In this document: positions 52,092-64,000 of the stretch, in pieces
Position numbering within the stretch: the first letter of the stretch is position 1
How the letters are laid out: each line of letters begins with the position of its first letter
Source of the DNA: Scatophagus argus
Lineage: Eukaryota > Chordata > Actinopteri > Scatophagidae
Direction of reading: 5' to 3'
Assembly (NCBI RefSeq): GCF_020382885.2
Contig: NC_058502.1
Location: forward strand, 6,457,501 to 6,521,500
Length of the DNA: 64,000 bases
Notes under the pieces: model-generated
What the model was told of the DNA's origin: nothing
Databases searched by the model: none
The model's input: only the letters and a program-made list of their open reading frames with translations
Made by a program: the position numbers and the translations under genes

Positions 52092-54374
52092 GAAATGTGT
52101 GTCTGATGGTCACTGGACAGCCTGGCCTCAGTGCCACCTGCCAGTGCCCTGCACCCGTTCTCACAACGGGCGCTACCGGCGCTGCCCATCCCTCTTACCT
52201 CCGTCCACCATCTTCTCTCTTTCAATCTATTTCTGTATCTTTCTATCCCACTTGTTTCCCTGAATCCCTGTATCACTTCCCCTGTTAATCCTTTACCAAT
52301 GTATCTCACCTGTCCATACATTCATCAGTCTCTTTTTCTACCTCTACCTCTAACTCTCAACTGTTAACTGCCATCCTCTGTTCTCTGAACAAATCCTTTT
52401 CTTTTTCCCTCATCATCTTCTCTTTCACCATTCTCTCTTTCCCATTATTACTTTTTTCTCTTCTGTCCTCCTGCGTTCCTCCCTTCTCCTCTCGTTCCCA
52501 CTCCCGTCATCCGCTGGCTGCTGTTCCCTTCCACACCTGCCACTGCCAGGGCCATGCCAGCCCATGCCAGCCGCCCAGGGCACTCTCTCACCCCTGCTGC
52601 CCACAGCCGAGGTGTCTGAGATGGGCACAGATGTGGCGGTGGTGCCCTGTGGTGCTGGAGGCTGCGGGATGCAAGTTTGTGTAATCTGTGTGTGTGTGTG
52701 TGTATTTATGCATGTTTATTTATGTTTATGTGTCAGTCAGCTTGGTGGTATGTGTGTGTGTGTCCACCGCAGCTCCTGGCTAGATCTGTGTTTAAGTGTG
52801 TCTGTCAGCTGGCCAGGGCTAATACACTGGCCGCATGGCGGGTTGTCGTGTGTTTAAGGGATGAGACAAGGAGTGTGTGTGCGTGTGTATATTTTGCAGC
52901 CAGCTGTGGAGAATGGCATGCATATTAATACGGCAACATGATGACTTTGACCTGTACTAGAGGAGCCACTGGACTAAACCATTTTACTGCCGTGTGTGTG
53001 GGTGTATGTGCATGAGAGAGTTTATGGTTTTATCTGTCCACAGATGCATACTAGATGTTTGACAGCTGTTGACTTGGCTGAGCATGTAACCATTCAAATT
53101 CAATTTTAGTCATTAGGAGTGAAAGCTTCTTCTGATACTGATATAATGTGGATATTTCTGTTGCTGTAGTAAGACATGCTCACATCCGGTATGACACAAA
53201 GTCAGATTTAGAGATAGACAGGGGTCACATGTAACCATTATAAGAACTATAAATTCGCACAGTGACAAAACAAAGGTCAGAATGAAGTTAAATGTTATGT
53301 GCGGTACATGAACAGCTTCTTAAACCTGCGTGTCTGTGTGTCTTTTCAGCGTATACCATCAGTGCTTGTTATCAAACTCTGTTATGACTGAACTACAAAA
53401 TAGCACAAATTAAATTTAGCCCAAACGCAAAGTGAATTATCACATTTGACAATCTGGTGCACTTAATTAATGTCACTTCTATGTTCTGTTATAGTGTTTC
53501 TGTAATCTGTAGTGGAAGCCACATAAGATATTCATAAAGGATGATTCGGGACTTGGGATGATCTCTTTGAAGAGTTTGAGTCATTAGTGATTTGCTAGGA
53601 TATCAATAAAAATATTTTGAGTATAAATGTCATTGTACAATTGGGATTCCACTGACATTGGTTGACTGTTTTTAATTATCAGAACATCAATATCAAAATC
53701 ATCCCCTAGACCCAGCACTGTGTTGATGGATTTATTTGCATTTAGTATCAGTTAAAAAAAAGATGAAGACTGGTTTATCAGTCGGGATATGCTCCAGATG
53801 AGCTAGTTTGTCTGGAGTGATGTCTGAGGACTTGTGAGGACAAAAGTTTTTGAAGCTCTTCCCAACAGTCATATTCAATGGCCTAATGCTGTAGAGGGAA
53901 GCGAGGCACAATAATAATTCAAATATGGGGATGACTGCACACACTTTTGGACTTTCTTTCATAACTGAGTAAAAACAGTGAACATGAGAGAGAAGTTCAA
54001 AAGCAGAATAACTTCTCAGCTCCACACACACGGCCGGGTGCTGGCTTTATTGGAAGTTTCAGTAATTGTTTATTGTATATTTAAGACACTGTCTTAAATA
54101 TACGGATGAAGGTTTTCCTCTAAGAAAACAGGGAAACGGGAAGTTTTTGGAGCAGCTTAGAGAGCAAGCGTCAAACATAGATGCACCCTCAAGTACACAC
54201 TTATTGAGATTTGTTCACAGCTTTTGTCCTACCTCAGGCTGTCAAAATGTCCTTTATCTTGTCCTTTTTTAGTTTTTCCTTTTTCCCCCTCACTTGTCAT
54301 GTTCTCTTTTGCTTTTTTCTTCTCATTCTATTCCAAACAAAACGATCAAACCCCTCCCCCTCGTTACCTCTGTC

Positions 54375-54403
54375 TCTCTCTCTCTCTCTCTTTCTCTTTC
54401 TGT
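54375..54403. repeat. (CT)n tract
   Basis: About ten CT units followed by TTCTCTTTCT pyrimidine-rich sequence in the terminal sdccag8 intron. Confidence 0.92.
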
Positions 54404-56879
54404 TTATCCGTGAACCTTCTGGGGTTATGCAGAACTGTAGTTCATTCGTAGTCGTGCCTCTGTTTGCCCTCTCTTGTTGTTCGCTACAGAGCCATGCGTG
54501 AGTCTTTGTGGCTGTAGTGGGCTGGTTTGTATAACTGTGTTTATGTGTGTTGGTGGAGAGGAAGAGTGTGAGATTCACAGAAGCAAGGCTGGAAGGCATT
54601 TGTATGACCAGCCTTGGAAAGCAGCTCTTTGATTCTCTCTGTGCAACTTGCTCGCTCCCGTCTTTCATTCTGTCCTCCTCTTGTGGCCCAAATGATCACA
54701 GCCCGCCTTCAAACAGGGGGACATGAAGCACAGACAGCCTCTGTTTGATTTCTGATAGCCCTACCTTCCTTTCTGATTAACACATACGTATGCACACACG
54801 TTCACACACAGACACACACATTTGTTTGTACAACAGCATGCCTGCAAATGTGCACACTGATACACACATCAGTCGAATCCACATGCCTATACACACAGAC
54901 ACAAATGGACACACTCACACACACAGATGCATGCACGCATCCGGGGGTCCCATGGCGGCTGGTGCGCTGCGCTGTGCTCCAGGATTGGATCATCAGCCAG
55001 CTGTGAGTTGGACAGCCCAGGATCTGTCCTAATCCTCGCCACTCTGTTCACATCGCCTCACACACACACACACACACACTCTCTAGTCCCGGCCCCAGCC
55101 CAGCAGAGGGCTTTACTAAGTTTGTTTTGTTTGTTTGCTCCTGTCTTTCTTCACTTTCTTTCTTTTCTTCTCTCCTTGTCTCCATCTAGCCTCTTCTTTC
55201 CCCGTGTTGTGGGATCACAGATCCCAAAGGCCACAGTGAAAACTGCCCAGCATAACTTCTGTTTCAGCACATGCCAGATAGACATGCATGGGTAGATATG
55301 TGTGTTTGCATGTGTTAGTGTAGCCATGGTTAGTCGAGACCTGTGTGCCTGCTTTGTGGTTTGGATGAGAGGAAAGTCTGCGAGGCTCAAATCTTCCACC
55401 AGTTCTGCTATCCGCATGAAATCAAGCATTCATGTTCATGAGGGTGCTTGCTTAGAGCTGTAGATGGACAGGGAGTTTACAATACTTATGAGTGTGTAAG
55501 TTTACTTTCTGTCTCTTTCTTACAGAGAAGTTGTGACACTGGATTCTTGGGACAGAAAATGTTCAAACATGACTGTTCATAATCTGATCTGTGAGTGTAT
55601 ATGATGAACACTGTCAGCACACAGTTGAAAATAGGAGCGGAGCTTTCAGTTAAATAATCTATTGGCAGTGAATTGGGACAGCATTGCTGGACAGACCCAC
55701 TATGACAGAACTTGCGATGAGTGTCAACTGTGAATGTCTGGCTCAGGTCCTAACTGCAACTTCCACATCTGGAAAACAAAAATAATCCTGCATCTTCATC
55801 ATCAGAAGGTCATGAGTGCCTGTAGTGGCAGCAATCGAAGAACTGGTTGTTGGAGGAAATCAGATGTAGAAGACCTTTTGGGCCTCTATTAGCCCACAGG
55901 AATGAAGCCTCCGTGGCCTTTGAAGCAAATCGTCAGATGTGTGAAGGCCATGGGAGCAGACTTTCTGTTGGCCTCGAATCATGAGATGACTCAGTCAAGG
56001 CACGAGTCTTCTCAGCAAAGAGGGCAACTGCTGATCTTTACTGGGGATACTTTTAAGTGGTGAAACATTTTGAGGAATCTGCATGGTGGAGATCACTGAT
56101 GTAGTATTTAAAATGAAAGAAACCAGTTGCAGCAGTACAGGCATGTGATGAAGACGTCTCCCTGTGGATGCATCCAGGGCTTGTTCTGGTGGAGGGTTTT
56201 GTGCCTCACCTGTTCTGGAAATGCCTTGAGATCTTTAGTTCTGTACTATTTAAGCGAACAGAACAGGATGGACAGGCCCATTATGCTAGACACTGTTTCA
56301 TTGTATGAGTGCTGTTCAGATAGTGTTTTAAGTTGTAAATATTTTTGACTGGATTTTTCCCCTCACCCTCTTGTTGTTCAGAACACTCCTAAATACCATT
56401 TCACCCAAGTTTAGTGAAGAGAGAAGGGCCGAGGTGTCTATTACAGTGCAAACATGGGCCAACACTTTCAGAAAATCTAATGAGATGAGGAATAAAGTAC
56501 ATTAATCAAAACTGATAAAGAAGTGAGTGAAACAGATAGGCAAACAGGAAGGCAGAGCTATAAGGGGAGTTTGATAGCATACATGTGTTTTAAGGCCGCA
56601 TTCTCCTTTCTGTGACCCTGAAATCATAAGATGGATGCTGAGAGGAAGAGAGATAAAAAGCTCCAGACCAACTGCTGTGACTCTTATACACAAGGTTCCC
56701 CAAACTCTATTAAACATGTCACGCTGCTACTCTCTCTCTCTTTCTGTATGTCTACCTAGTTCTCTCTCTTTTTTTTCTCCCCTCAGTTGTAGATCGTGAT
56801 AGCAAGGTCTGGAAAGGTGGTGAACAGAACCGTGTGTGTGTGTGCGAGGGCGGAGAAGTGTAAATGAGGAAGGTGAGGC

Positions 56880-57060
56880 AGCAGATGCCACGTCCCGCCA
56901 GAGGCTCGCTTTGAGCAGGGAGTGAAATCTGGGCGCGACAAAACTGCTGCAAACCAACTCGGCGGGAGGCCCTTGTCCAATCACGGCCCGGAATAAAAGG
57001 GCCGGGGCGCCATGCGGGCTGCAGTCGCTCAGGAGAGGTGGGGGCCATAATGAACCTTCA
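56880..57060. promoter_or_regulatory. GC-rich promoter-like or enhancer candidate in sdccag8 intron 13
   Basis: The block has a CCAAT box (TCCAATCA, 56977-56984), an AATAAAAGG TATA-like word at about 56991-57000 and a GGCCC/GGGCC inverted repeat around it, then GC-rich sequence. It stands out from the TG-rich surroundings. No open frame with family resemblance follows. Function is inferred. Confidence 0.35.
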
Positions 57061-58461
57061 AGCGCTGCCAGCAAGAACACACACACTTGAGCACAGCATC
57101 TTTCTTTCTACCTGGCATTAACGGTGCCTAACCACTGTCACTGCATACATGCGCTCACACATGTAGGCTCTACAGCGACTATGTGCATTACTTTTTGTGT
57201 GTGCGCATGCACGTGAGGCATCCTGATTTCGTGGTGTGCGTTGATTCGTCTGTGAGCACGCAATTAGACGAGTCTGTGTGCATGCCTTTGTGCGAATGTT
57301 AAGTGTTGATACCTCTGGGCTACACCTGTGTCGGTGAAGTTTGATGTGTGTGTCTCTGTGTGACAGCAGCGGGGCAGTGCCAGGTATGAGGCTTGCTGTG
57401 TATTTTTGTGTGTGTGTGCGTGTGTGTGTGTGCTTGTCTGGTCGGCAGCCATGTTGTTGGGTAGCAGATGGCACCATGGTTGGCAGGGGAGGGGCTGCTT
57501 AGCACAACTAATCAGACAGTTACGGATAGGGCAGCTGGGAGGGCCGTTGGCCAGCCGTGTGTGTGTGCGCGCGTGTGTGTGTGTACCACAGAGTGCCATG
57601 ATGTTGACAGTGGTGGGCCCGTTGGCCCGGTGACGAGACCTTGCCGCGTTCTTCTCTCCTCGCTGTCGGAGTGCCCTCTCTGCCATCCTGCCTTCTCACC
57701 TCTTCTCTCTCTTACACTCTCGCTGTCTCTCTCACTCAATCTGTTGAGAGCTACTTGGTCTTTTATCTTTGTTTCAGTTTCTTTGACTCTTCATCTGCTT
57801 TTATCTTCCTGTCATACTGTACGGTCTCACCCTGCTGCATCTTTCTTTCTCTGGTCTTTAATTGTGAGTTAGTCTGTATTAATGTGATAGTAATTAAAAC
57901 AGAAGGTCTGTTTTTGTCGAGATGTGCACTAAAACATGGAGATGGAAGCCATTTTAGTACAGCTTAGTTTAAGTCAGCACTAAGCCTTTGCAAGTGAGAC
58001 CTTTTGAGCAGGAATGTTTTTGTCCTAACTTTCTTTTCATCTCTTCACGACCTTTCAATGTTGACATTGGCGAGAGTAGGTCAGTTGTGTGTGTGCTTGC
58101 TAAAAACATGAAGGAGAACAAAATAAAGCCACAGACTTGATGTGTTTTAATCCTTCATCCAAGCAAATACTCCTTGTTGTTGTTTCGTTGTTTCCATTCC
58201 TCTGTTTATGCTCCTAACCTTTCATTATCACTTTAACTAAGCATAAGATTTCTGAAAGCTGGGTCTTGAGCTAAACTAGCTGTGACTTTGTAGCGCATGC
58301 CACTATGTAGCTTCTCCACTTGACCTTCAGCACTAAGCTTTGTGTGCAACATCAGTGGTTTTTATCAAGTTCAAGATTCACAGATGTTTTACTCATTTCT
58401 GTTGAGTGCCAGGACCACATTTAAATTAAAGAGTTTGGTCTAGAACTGCTCTAATTGGAAA

Positions 58462-58528
58462 GTGTCATGAGATAACTTTTGTTGTGAATTAGCACCATAT
58501 AAATAAACTGAATTGAATCGAATTGAAA
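58462..58528 (+). repeat. Teleost retroelement 3' tail (ATATAAATAAACTGAATTGAA type)
   Basis: TCATGAGATAACTTTTGTTG, AATTAGCACCATATAAATAA and repeated AATTGAAT units form the well-known 3' end of a dispersed fish SINE/LINE family. Only the last 65 bp or so is recognisable. Confidence 0.75.
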
Positions 58529-59333
58529 TTTGGCATAACTAGCTTTTTCAGTCTATTAGGATGTTAGTCTAAATCCATTTCAAGGCCAGTGCAAGCACTG
58601 ACCATTCCTCACCTCTTTCTCTTCAGTCTCTATGGTACAAACTACTTTTTCCTCACGCAGGCCAGGTCGTACAAGTAAATAGCTGCTAAGAGACGAGTTT
58701 CATCTTTTTACAGCACAATCACTCTGTCCATCCATTCATCAATCCACCCGTAAGCCCCTGTAAGCATGCCTCACAATAACTTTGGAATAGAATCAACTTA
58801 TGTGCACTAGAAATAGCATTATTATTAAAATGTAGATTCTATAAATTCAGCAGTGTGAAATTACACAATAAGTACCAGGATTATGAGGCAGAGCTGTAAT
58901 CTGTCCATTCTGTGGGGCTGGGAATGGATAGAAGAGACAGATCGCTGACTGGGAGACCTCAGGCAAGATGGAGGCAAATCTGTCAGCTACAACTGTTGTC
59001 ACCCCAGCCAAGTGTGCCCTGGGACACTGGCCTACATACACACACTACTGCTGGAGGACAGAGAATGAACAAGAGAGAGCACCAGTCCTCTGCCATCCAC
59101 CTTACACTCTTTACCTCTTTCTGTGCTCATTTTTGTCTTGTCTCTCATGCCATACATGCATAAAGGCAGCACTTCAAACTGTTTATATATCTGATGGTTT
59201 TTGGAATATCATGAAATACATTCAGAAATACCAGCATGTTTGTTGAAAGAGTTTAGTGAGCAGTTAAGCATTAGTTTTATTTTAGTGGACTGCACTGCTT
59301 ATGACTTCATTGTGAATGCACTGTGTATGGACC

Positions 59334-59357
59334 TGTGTGTGTGTGTGTGTGTGTGTC
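59334..59357. repeat. (TG)n microsatellite
   Basis: About twelve TG units followed by CAGTCAGTCA. Confidence 0.92.
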
Positions 59358-61547
59358 AGTCAGTCATCTGGTCAACTTTGTGCATTCAAACCCCCCTGCT
59401 GTGACGGTGGCACCATCAGTGACTCTACAGCGTGCCCACTGCCCAGTAGGCACAGCTTTCATCCAACATGACAGAATCTCCCTCTGCTCGTCCTTTCCCC
59501 TCATTTCTCTCTTTTACCTCTGTCACTCTCTTTTACCTGATTGATCTGTGCTTTTATCTTTTCATCCTCCTCATTTTTATCCTTCATATAGCTGCTCTTT
59601 GTTCTCTTTTTTTCCCTCCTCTTGTTTTTTAATCCATCCCTTTCTCTCTGTTGCCCTTTGTGGGTACAGCAGTGTCAGCCATGGTGGGGCATTGTCCCAT
59701 CAGCAGATTGTATCAGGAGATGATCACAAAGACAGGTGCAAGATATAGGAGGGAGGAGGATATGACAGGTTCGAGGTAGCTGCTGAGTGGAGATATTCTA
59801 GAAGTTACAGGAAGGAGGAATTCAGGAAAGGAGGAGAGTGAAGATGAGTTAAAGAGGGCATTGTGTAGTGAGGGAAGACAGATGGGTGCTTCTGTGAACT
59901 CCTCCTCCACCTGCACTGGATGTGAGACATTGCCATTAGTTATTTAAGTAATGCTTTATTTCAGTTCAAGTCACATTGAGGCTGCAGGTGGCATCTGAAA
60001 GAAACTTCAGAGAAAGTAAATACTTGCAGTAATAGATACGATTTTTATGACTGGCAAATAAATGCATCTTAAAAGATGTATTGTGATGACAAGGATGAAT
60101 GTCAGTGGTGTTTTTTATGATGACAAAGAAGTACAAAAATTAAAGGCAATCTATATAGGTTTTTATCTTTAATATTTAACACCATTTACATTTTTTAAAG
60201 AGCTGACTATACTTCAAAAGGTCTGTTGCTACATTGATACTTACAGCTTTTGTTTATGTTCATGCACATGGTGAAAATGCCAGAGCTATATTTATGCATA
60301 TTGCTTGCTATGTTCCTCGTTCCAAACAAAGCACTGTGTGAACCAGGTTGAAACCGTGTTGGTGTTAAGTACAGCCTGTTAGCAAGGATATATAAGCAAA
60401 GACACAGAAGATTCAGAAAGGAGAACATGACACCGAGGCTGGGAACGGAAAGAAGGGCAGATGAGATAAGCTGTACATGAGAAGAGGGTTTAGGAGAATA
60501 TGAGGGAAGTTTTAAATGTAGAGAGAAGTGGGCGGATGGCACGGGGGAGCAGGGGAGAAAAGCAGCGAGACTGGTGATGGTGTGTATATGAAGGCAGGCA
60601 CCGGATGGGCACAAGCCCCCCTACAGCTCCATCTCCAGCCCTGATCCCCCCCAACCGAGTTTGAAAAAAGCCACTCTTTGTTTTGCAGCTCAATGGTCGC
60701 CTCTCTGTCACTAGGCATCTGATCTAATGGCTCAGGAGCACAGAGACAGAGAGAAGCGAGGGTGTGGGGAGGAAAGGGGAGGGTGTCGGGAGTAATGAGG
60801 AAAAGAGGTGAGCAAGTAAGAATATAATAGAGGAGTTCACTCAAGATTTCTTGGGTGGGTTAGGAGAGAGATGGCACCTTTCTGCCAGTTGCCCCCGAGC
60901 TTCTAACCGGGTGGGAGGGGTTCGAACGACATCAGGTAAGTCTCAGGTGTGAAGTGAATTCCAACACAAGTTGATTGCACTCACACCATGACAAAACACT
61001 TCATATGGTACAAACTTTTAGTCTGCACACCTTTTCTTTGATTTTTTTCTTTGTCTGAAACAATTTCTGTCATCTCTTTTTTTGTGTGTGTGTGGCAGGC
61101 AGATTAGATTCAGTCATAAACATAATAACTTGTTTTACGCTATTTTGAGTATTTTTTCCTTTCCCAATCCAACTTTTATGTTAATATTTTTGACATTTCT
61201 ACAATTTTATAACATGTATTAAACAGTATTTCTAGTGAGAAGTAACTTGAGGCTGGTATCCTGATTGAAATAATTAATTTTAGGCAATCATTTACCTCCT
61301 CAGCTGAAATTGATTCGACCCCCAGCCCTGGCACATATGCTACCCACAACTATTTCTGTGGGGCACAGATTTGACACTCACGTTGAGTCCTGGGTTTCTG
61401 GATTGGGTCAGTATGGGAGCATATTGTACGTATGCTGTGTGTTTATTTTTAAAAATCACAGATGCCTGCGCTGCCAGTTCGCTCTTCCTGTGTTAAGACC
61501 ATCAGTCATCTGTGCCAATTAATAGTTCTAAACTTCTTTCACTCTGT

Positions 61548-61690
61548 TTTATGAGCTGATAGATGATGACAGAGGCCAATCAGCAGCTAATTACTTCAAT
61601 CTAGAGCTGTGTTTTTCTCTGAGGGAAATGTGTGCTCTATCAGCAAATGTTTGTTTCTGTGAGGGTCATGCATTTGTAGCCGTCTGTACA
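61548..61690. promoter_or_regulatory. Candidate conserved noncoding element
   Basis: Unique-looking sequence with AGAGGCCAATCAGCAGCTAA and a TAATTA homeodomain core, free of microsatellites while its neighbours are rich in them. This is the texture of vertebrate developmental enhancers; conservation was not tested. Confidence 0.25.
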
Positions 61691-61861
61691 TGCTTGAATT
61701 TATTCAGTGAAAGACAGCTTTAAAGATGTGCATATTTCATAAAAGTTATTGTCTGTTTTTCTGCATTTTTGTGTGTGTTGGAGGGGGAGGACAAAATCTT
61801 TCCTTATATACATATATTTGTACATTTCTTTGCTAATTTAACAGTTGCAGTTTTTTGTTTT

Positions 61862-62000
61862 TTAGTCACGATTGGCTCACCACTGACCTTGGTGGCAGCG
61901 GGGGGGCTTTAGCGCTCCTTGAAGAAGAAAAGAGGCTTGGGCCGCCCGCTGTAAACAAAGTTGACTTGCCGACAGATGGATTGAATGACAGAGAGCCTAA
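61862..62000. promoter_or_regulatory. Candidate conserved noncoding element
   Basis: A block with GATTGGCTCACCACTGACCT and CCGCCCGCTGTAAACAAAGT (TGTAAACA is a forkhead core) between AT-rich sequence and GA-rich low complexity. Function is inferred only. Confidence 0.25.
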
Positions 62001-63659
62001 CTGAGCCAGGAATGGGCCTGGCAGCATCGCATCGAGCAGAGAGAGAGGGAGAACGAGAGAGACAGAGAAAGAGAGAGATAAAGGGGGTGGTGGTGGTAGT
62101 GGAGGGGGGGAGAAGAGAGAAGAGGTGGCCAACAGGAGAGGAGGTGTGAACAGGTGCAGGGCCGCTGAAGGAAGAACCAGCAGATGGAGAGAGACACAGC
62201 CAGTTTAGTTACAGGAAAAAAAGGGTGGGAGGGAAAAGAGGAGGGAGGAGGGAGAGATGGAAACAGCAGAAAAAAAAGGATCGGAGCAGAGATGAGAACG
62301 CCGTGGATGGATAGATGGACAGATAGACAGAAAGACAGAAAGATGGGCTGGGCACAGAGTGAACGAGGCTGCATCAGGCTGCCTCTGTGTTTGATGTGTT
62401 TGTTTCATAAAGTAAAGCAGCGCGATGAAGGGAGGGGTGTCAGAAGAAAAATGCGGGAGCAGAGTGATTGACTTGCATCACCCCGAGGTTTAATAAAAAT
62501 GTGCTAAAACACATTGAGGTGCTTGTGAGATAAAATTGTGACACTGCGCGGTCTGCTAAACGAAACAATTCAGATGTTTATTGTACGCAGCGTCAATGAT
62601 ACGCGGCGCAGCTCATATTCAATATGTCGCTTTATTTTCCCTGCAGCGCACTCATCCTTTGTTGGCAGCATTCGATAGATAGGCCTACACAAGGCCTGTG
62701 TCTCACTGTCTCTCAGTCACACACAAACACACACACAAACTAGCACACTCACTCATAAGCATAAATCATCTTTGTAGTTCCACGTATCAAACTGTTGAAT
62801 ATTAATGTAGTCTGATTGATGCAGTCTATCATAAATAGCTGCAGGTCCACTGGAATTCCTCCACAAAAATGAATCATCACGAGTGTCACCATTTTGAGCA
62901 GTTGAAATACGAGCTAATACTTAACAGTTGTAATTTTATAGTACAGTACCAGTTCATCAAGCCTCACCAAACCCCTTTTGCATGCCTTTAAAAGAAAAGG
63001 GGTATCTTAACAGTACAATTCAACGATTGTACATTTTTTTTTTATTTTTGTTGTTACTGTTGATTAGATCTTACTTTGAAGCATACACGATATGGCAGGT
63101 CATACACAGATCTGTAATTGAATAGAAATGTTACATTTGAAACAATAATTTTTCTTATTTATGAAAATTGCCATGAGGATAGCTATGAGTACAGGAGGTC
63201 CTCTGTGATGCAAATAGTATTCTACTTACTTCCTCCCCAGCAACTCTTTGCAGAGATCGTTAGTGTCTTCAGTCGTCTTTGTTGCAAACAAAGCTGGTGT
63301 GTGTTTGCCTGTTTGTGCTATAGGCTAAGTTCACAGTCTGCTCACCTGTATGTTAATTTCACACCTGTTCATTGGCAACACAGGAGCATCCCGGAGCATA
63401 AATATGAATATGCATTGATTTGAAGAATTGCTCTTTTTAAGGAATTAGGAATTAGTTTTCACGTATTTAATTTTAATAAAATATTTGTAACTCAAGCTTG
63501 AGAGACCTTCATCACTAATGCTGATGTTTCTTCATGTATGCATATGTATCTTATCTTCTTATTTGTGTGTGTACATGCTCATATACTGCATGACTTTAGT
63601 TTATCTGTATCTGTATGTTGGTGATGTTTTATTCTTAAGAGAGAGTGTAGTTTCTTTTG

Positions 63660-63915
63660 CTTTAGTCCAAAAAGCGGTCAGTGGTGTCTGGTGTTGGCGA
63701 ACGTCTCCAATTCCTCCAAGTCCACCGTCTGACTCCAATTTGTGCTCGTTCTCTGATAAACCGCGGCATTTGGTGGTTCTGGCGTGTGATGCCGGCTGCA
63801 CCGTGGGGTGCTGCAAACTCTGTGCTTGGTCAGGCCCTGGCACCCCACATCTAATGGGCAACAGCTTGAATAGTGCCCACTTAGGCAGGCAATGCAGACT
63901 GGGCCCCCTCTTCTT
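63660..63915. promoter_or_regulatory. Candidate conserved noncoding element
   Basis: A 250 bp block of high-complexity, CpG-containing sequence including GGCAACAGCTTGAATAGTGC and CTTGGTCAGGCCCTGGCACC. Open frames cross it on both strands but none resembles a protein family. The abrupt change from AT-rich intron suggests constraint. Confidence 0.3.
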
Positions 63916-64000
63916 CTTCGACACTCCAGCCAGCTAGCCAGCCAGCCACCGCCTCTGCCACCTCCCACTTACCCAGCAGCCACTGTACCTGGCCGCAGCC

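Larger units (their letters stand above)
51633..64000 (+). other. sdccag8: sdccag8 intron 13 (continues past window end)
   Basis: No match to the next part of SDCCAG8 (after the human LHLTRQEKDS region) was found in this 12.4 kb. The intron holds many CA/TG/CT microsatellites (51.66-52.09, 52.69-52.77, 54.38, 55.06, 57.41-57.43, 57.56-57.58, 59.34 kb), a retroelement tail at 58462-58528, and several GC-richer, low-repeat blocks listed separately. Confidence 0.65.

Noticed and set aside
51754..52321. Overlapping minus-strand frames rich in Val-Cys
   Set aside because: They are translations of CA/TG microsatellites in the exon 13 repeat array.
52595..52675. AG-preceded GC-rich open segment that might be the next sdccag8 exon
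   Set aside because: The reading is Val/Gly/Cys-rich with no heptads, does not resemble SDCCAG8 after the LHLTR region, and lacks a good donor.
60885..60945. Possible tRNA (GGGGTTCGAACGAC resembles a B box)
   Set aside because: The B-box end does not fit the consensus fully, no A box or cloverleaf stems could be found at the right distance.

Overview
This 64 kb window is vertebrate nuclear DNA, most likely from a teleost and probably a spiny-rayed fish (inferred from repeat content, not proven). It carries spliced genes with GT-AG introns, many CA/TG, GA and other microsatellites, relics of Tc1-like transposons, and interspersed repeat tails typical of teleosts. No prokaryotic, viral or CRISPR feature was seen.

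Four genes lie on the plus strand. (1) 1289-6659: the last five coding exons of tmem26, a multi-pass membrane protein; exon 1 is left of the window. (2) 10572-20489: complete perp (three coding exons, 185 aa), a tetraspan desmosome/apoptosis protein, with a TATA box 80 bp upstream of the ATG. (3) about 29.5-39.0 kb: complete tnfaip3 (A20; noncoding first exon, eight coding exons, 825 aa) with the OTU Cys/His pair and all seven A20 zinc fingers. Two NF-kappaB sites stand side by side at its promoter, the arrangement known from the human gene. (4) 46244-51632 and beyond: the first thirteen coding exons (about 535 aa) of sdccag8, a centrosome/cilium coiled-coil protein. Its remaining exons are not found in the last 12 kb, which reads as one long intron.

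The rest is introns and intergenic DNA. Three internally deleted Tc1-like copies lie at 14.2, 17.8 and 24.0 kb and a terminal fragment at 5.9 kb. Other repeats include a 16.1 kb interspersed element, AAGAT-type and AATTG-type 3' tails, and dispersed copies of a repeat ending in CTTCCACCACTGAC.

The most unusual structures are in sdccag8. The end of coding exon 2 with its 5' splice site has been copied into intron 11, where it now carries an in-frame stop. The end of exon 13 with its donor is present three times in tandem, giving decoy splice donors. Several low-repeat, motif-rich blocks in the terminal intron are candidate regulatory elements. No wholly new biological system was found. perp and tnfaip3 are linked on human 6q23, whereas human TMEM26 (10q21) and SDCCAG8 (1q43-q44) are elsewhere, so the gene order is itself informative.
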